DNA from: Synergistaceae bacterium
GTDB taxonomy: Bacteria > Synergistota > Synergistia > Synergistales > Aminobacteriaceae
Direction of reading: 5' to 3'
Length of the DNA: 13,956 nt
Assembly (NCBI GenBank): GCA_017455085.1
Contig: JAFTBT010000006.1
Coordinates: 1-13,956 of the forward strand
Numbering within the stretch: the first letter of the stretch is position 1; every line of letters starts with the position of its first letter. Below are positions 13,483 through 13,956 of the stretch, one piece after another. The translations under genes and the position numbers were made by a program. Under the pieces are notes generated by a model that saw nothing but the letters and a program-made list of their open reading frames with translations, had not been told where the DNA came from and ran no database searches.

Positions 13483-13956
13483 CTAGAATCCCAAGCCTAG
13501 AGTCTTCAGCCAGCGGTCCACTGTCCGTTCAACTTCAGTGGCATTATTCTGTGCAGTGCCTCCACGCATAGCCATAGCAGGCTTCACTTCAGCACCCTTC
13601 AGAGAGCTTTTCAGTGTCCGGTCAGTCCTGCCAGAGCCTGAGCCTTCGTGTGTGCAGAAAGGTATCACGGTTTTTCCTGCCCAGTCATGAGCCTCTATGA
13701 ACGTGTACATGCACATGGGAATATCTCCCCACCACACAGGATACCCCAAAAATATCACGTCATACTCCGAGATGTCCTTGTCCTGAGCTATAGCGGGTCT
13801 GGCTTTCTGGTTCTGCTCCTTCTTGGCCACGTCAATGCAGGTGTCATAATCCGCAGGGTACTTTTTGGCGGGAGCTACCTCGAAAAGTTCTGCACCGGTC
13901 TTTGCGGCGATGACCTGAGCGAGCTTCATGGTGTTTCCGACAGTGATGTAGCCTAC
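13483..13956 (-). CDS. Flavodoxin-family protein (partial, 5' end outside window)
   Basis: FMN-binding electron-transfer protein, cut by the right edge. The frame is open to base 13956 and the first visible codons read VGYITVGNTMKLAQVIA, equivalent to the family's phosphate-binding loop (SxTGNTxxxA), so the ATG at 13929 is internal and not the start. Other family landmarks are GAELFEVAPAKKYPADYD, RPAIAQD..ISEYDVIFLGYPVWWGDIP (isoalloxazine-binding region with the YPVWWG motif) and KTVIPFCTHEGSGSGRT. 158 codons including the stop are visible; only a short N-terminus, possibly with a lipoprotein or signal sequence, is missing. The pattern resembles the flavodoxin_4 group, often annotated as short flavodoxins with unknown partners. 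A terminator follows at 13459. Confidence 0.9.
   Translation of the reverse strand, partial: VGYITVGNTMKLAQVIAAKTGAELFEVAPAKKYPADYDTCIDVAKKEQNQKARPAIAQDKDISEYDVIFLGYPVWWGDIPMCMYTFIEAHDWAGKTVIPFCTHEGSGSGRTDRTLKSSLKGAEVKPAMAMRGGTAQNNATEVERTVDRWLKTLGLGF

Overview
This window most likely comes from a Synergistota bacterium (a diderm, probably host-associated anaerobe). The best evidence is the 523-residue protein at 3475-5046: signal peptide, one SLH domain, a short coiled coil, then an outer-membrane barrel ending in Phe. Its SLH wording (FMDVPMNHWAYDAIGQLA) is what I recall from Synergistota porins. The assignment is from memory, not from a search.

Left part (1-5450, all + strand): a phosphoethanolamine-transferase-like membrane sulfatase-fold enzyme, translationally overlapped with a diacylglycerol kinase (dgkA). 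The pair makes biochemical sense, because moving phosphoethanolamine from phosphatidylethanolamine leaves diacylglycerol, which DgkA recycles. A free-standing double-ACT regulator follows, resembling the regulatory end of aspartate kinase. Then comes the SLH porin behind a good promoter and a ~275-nt structured leader, ending in an intrinsic terminator duplicated in tandem with a 149-bp period.

Middle (5450-8600): a low-complexity spacer, then six tRNA genes on the - strand (transcribed Pro-Gly-Arg-(gap)-His-Arg-Lys) from a near-consensus promoter. The gap holds twelve degenerate 18-bp tandem repeats. Upstream of the tRNAs, also on -, is a tight operon: PhzF-family protein, DUF4298 protein, BrnT-type toxin and a BrnA-like antitoxin.

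Right part (8600-13956, all - strand): a compact murD-ftsW-murG peptidoglycan cluster with its own promoter and terminator. Beyond it are a frame-broken acyltransferase-3 gene, a decayed copy of its 3' end, and a flavodoxin cut by the window edge.

The most noteworthy theme is that the two envelope-decorating genes both carry short tandem repeats at their 5' ends that could shift the reading frame. One is a CCAGA pentamer array ahead of the phosphoethanolamine transferase. The other is a perfect 7-bp duplication that knocks the acyltransferase start out of frame; removing one copy restores a complete, canonical 347-residue protein. This suggests on/off switching of surface chemistry, but is not proven by one sequence.
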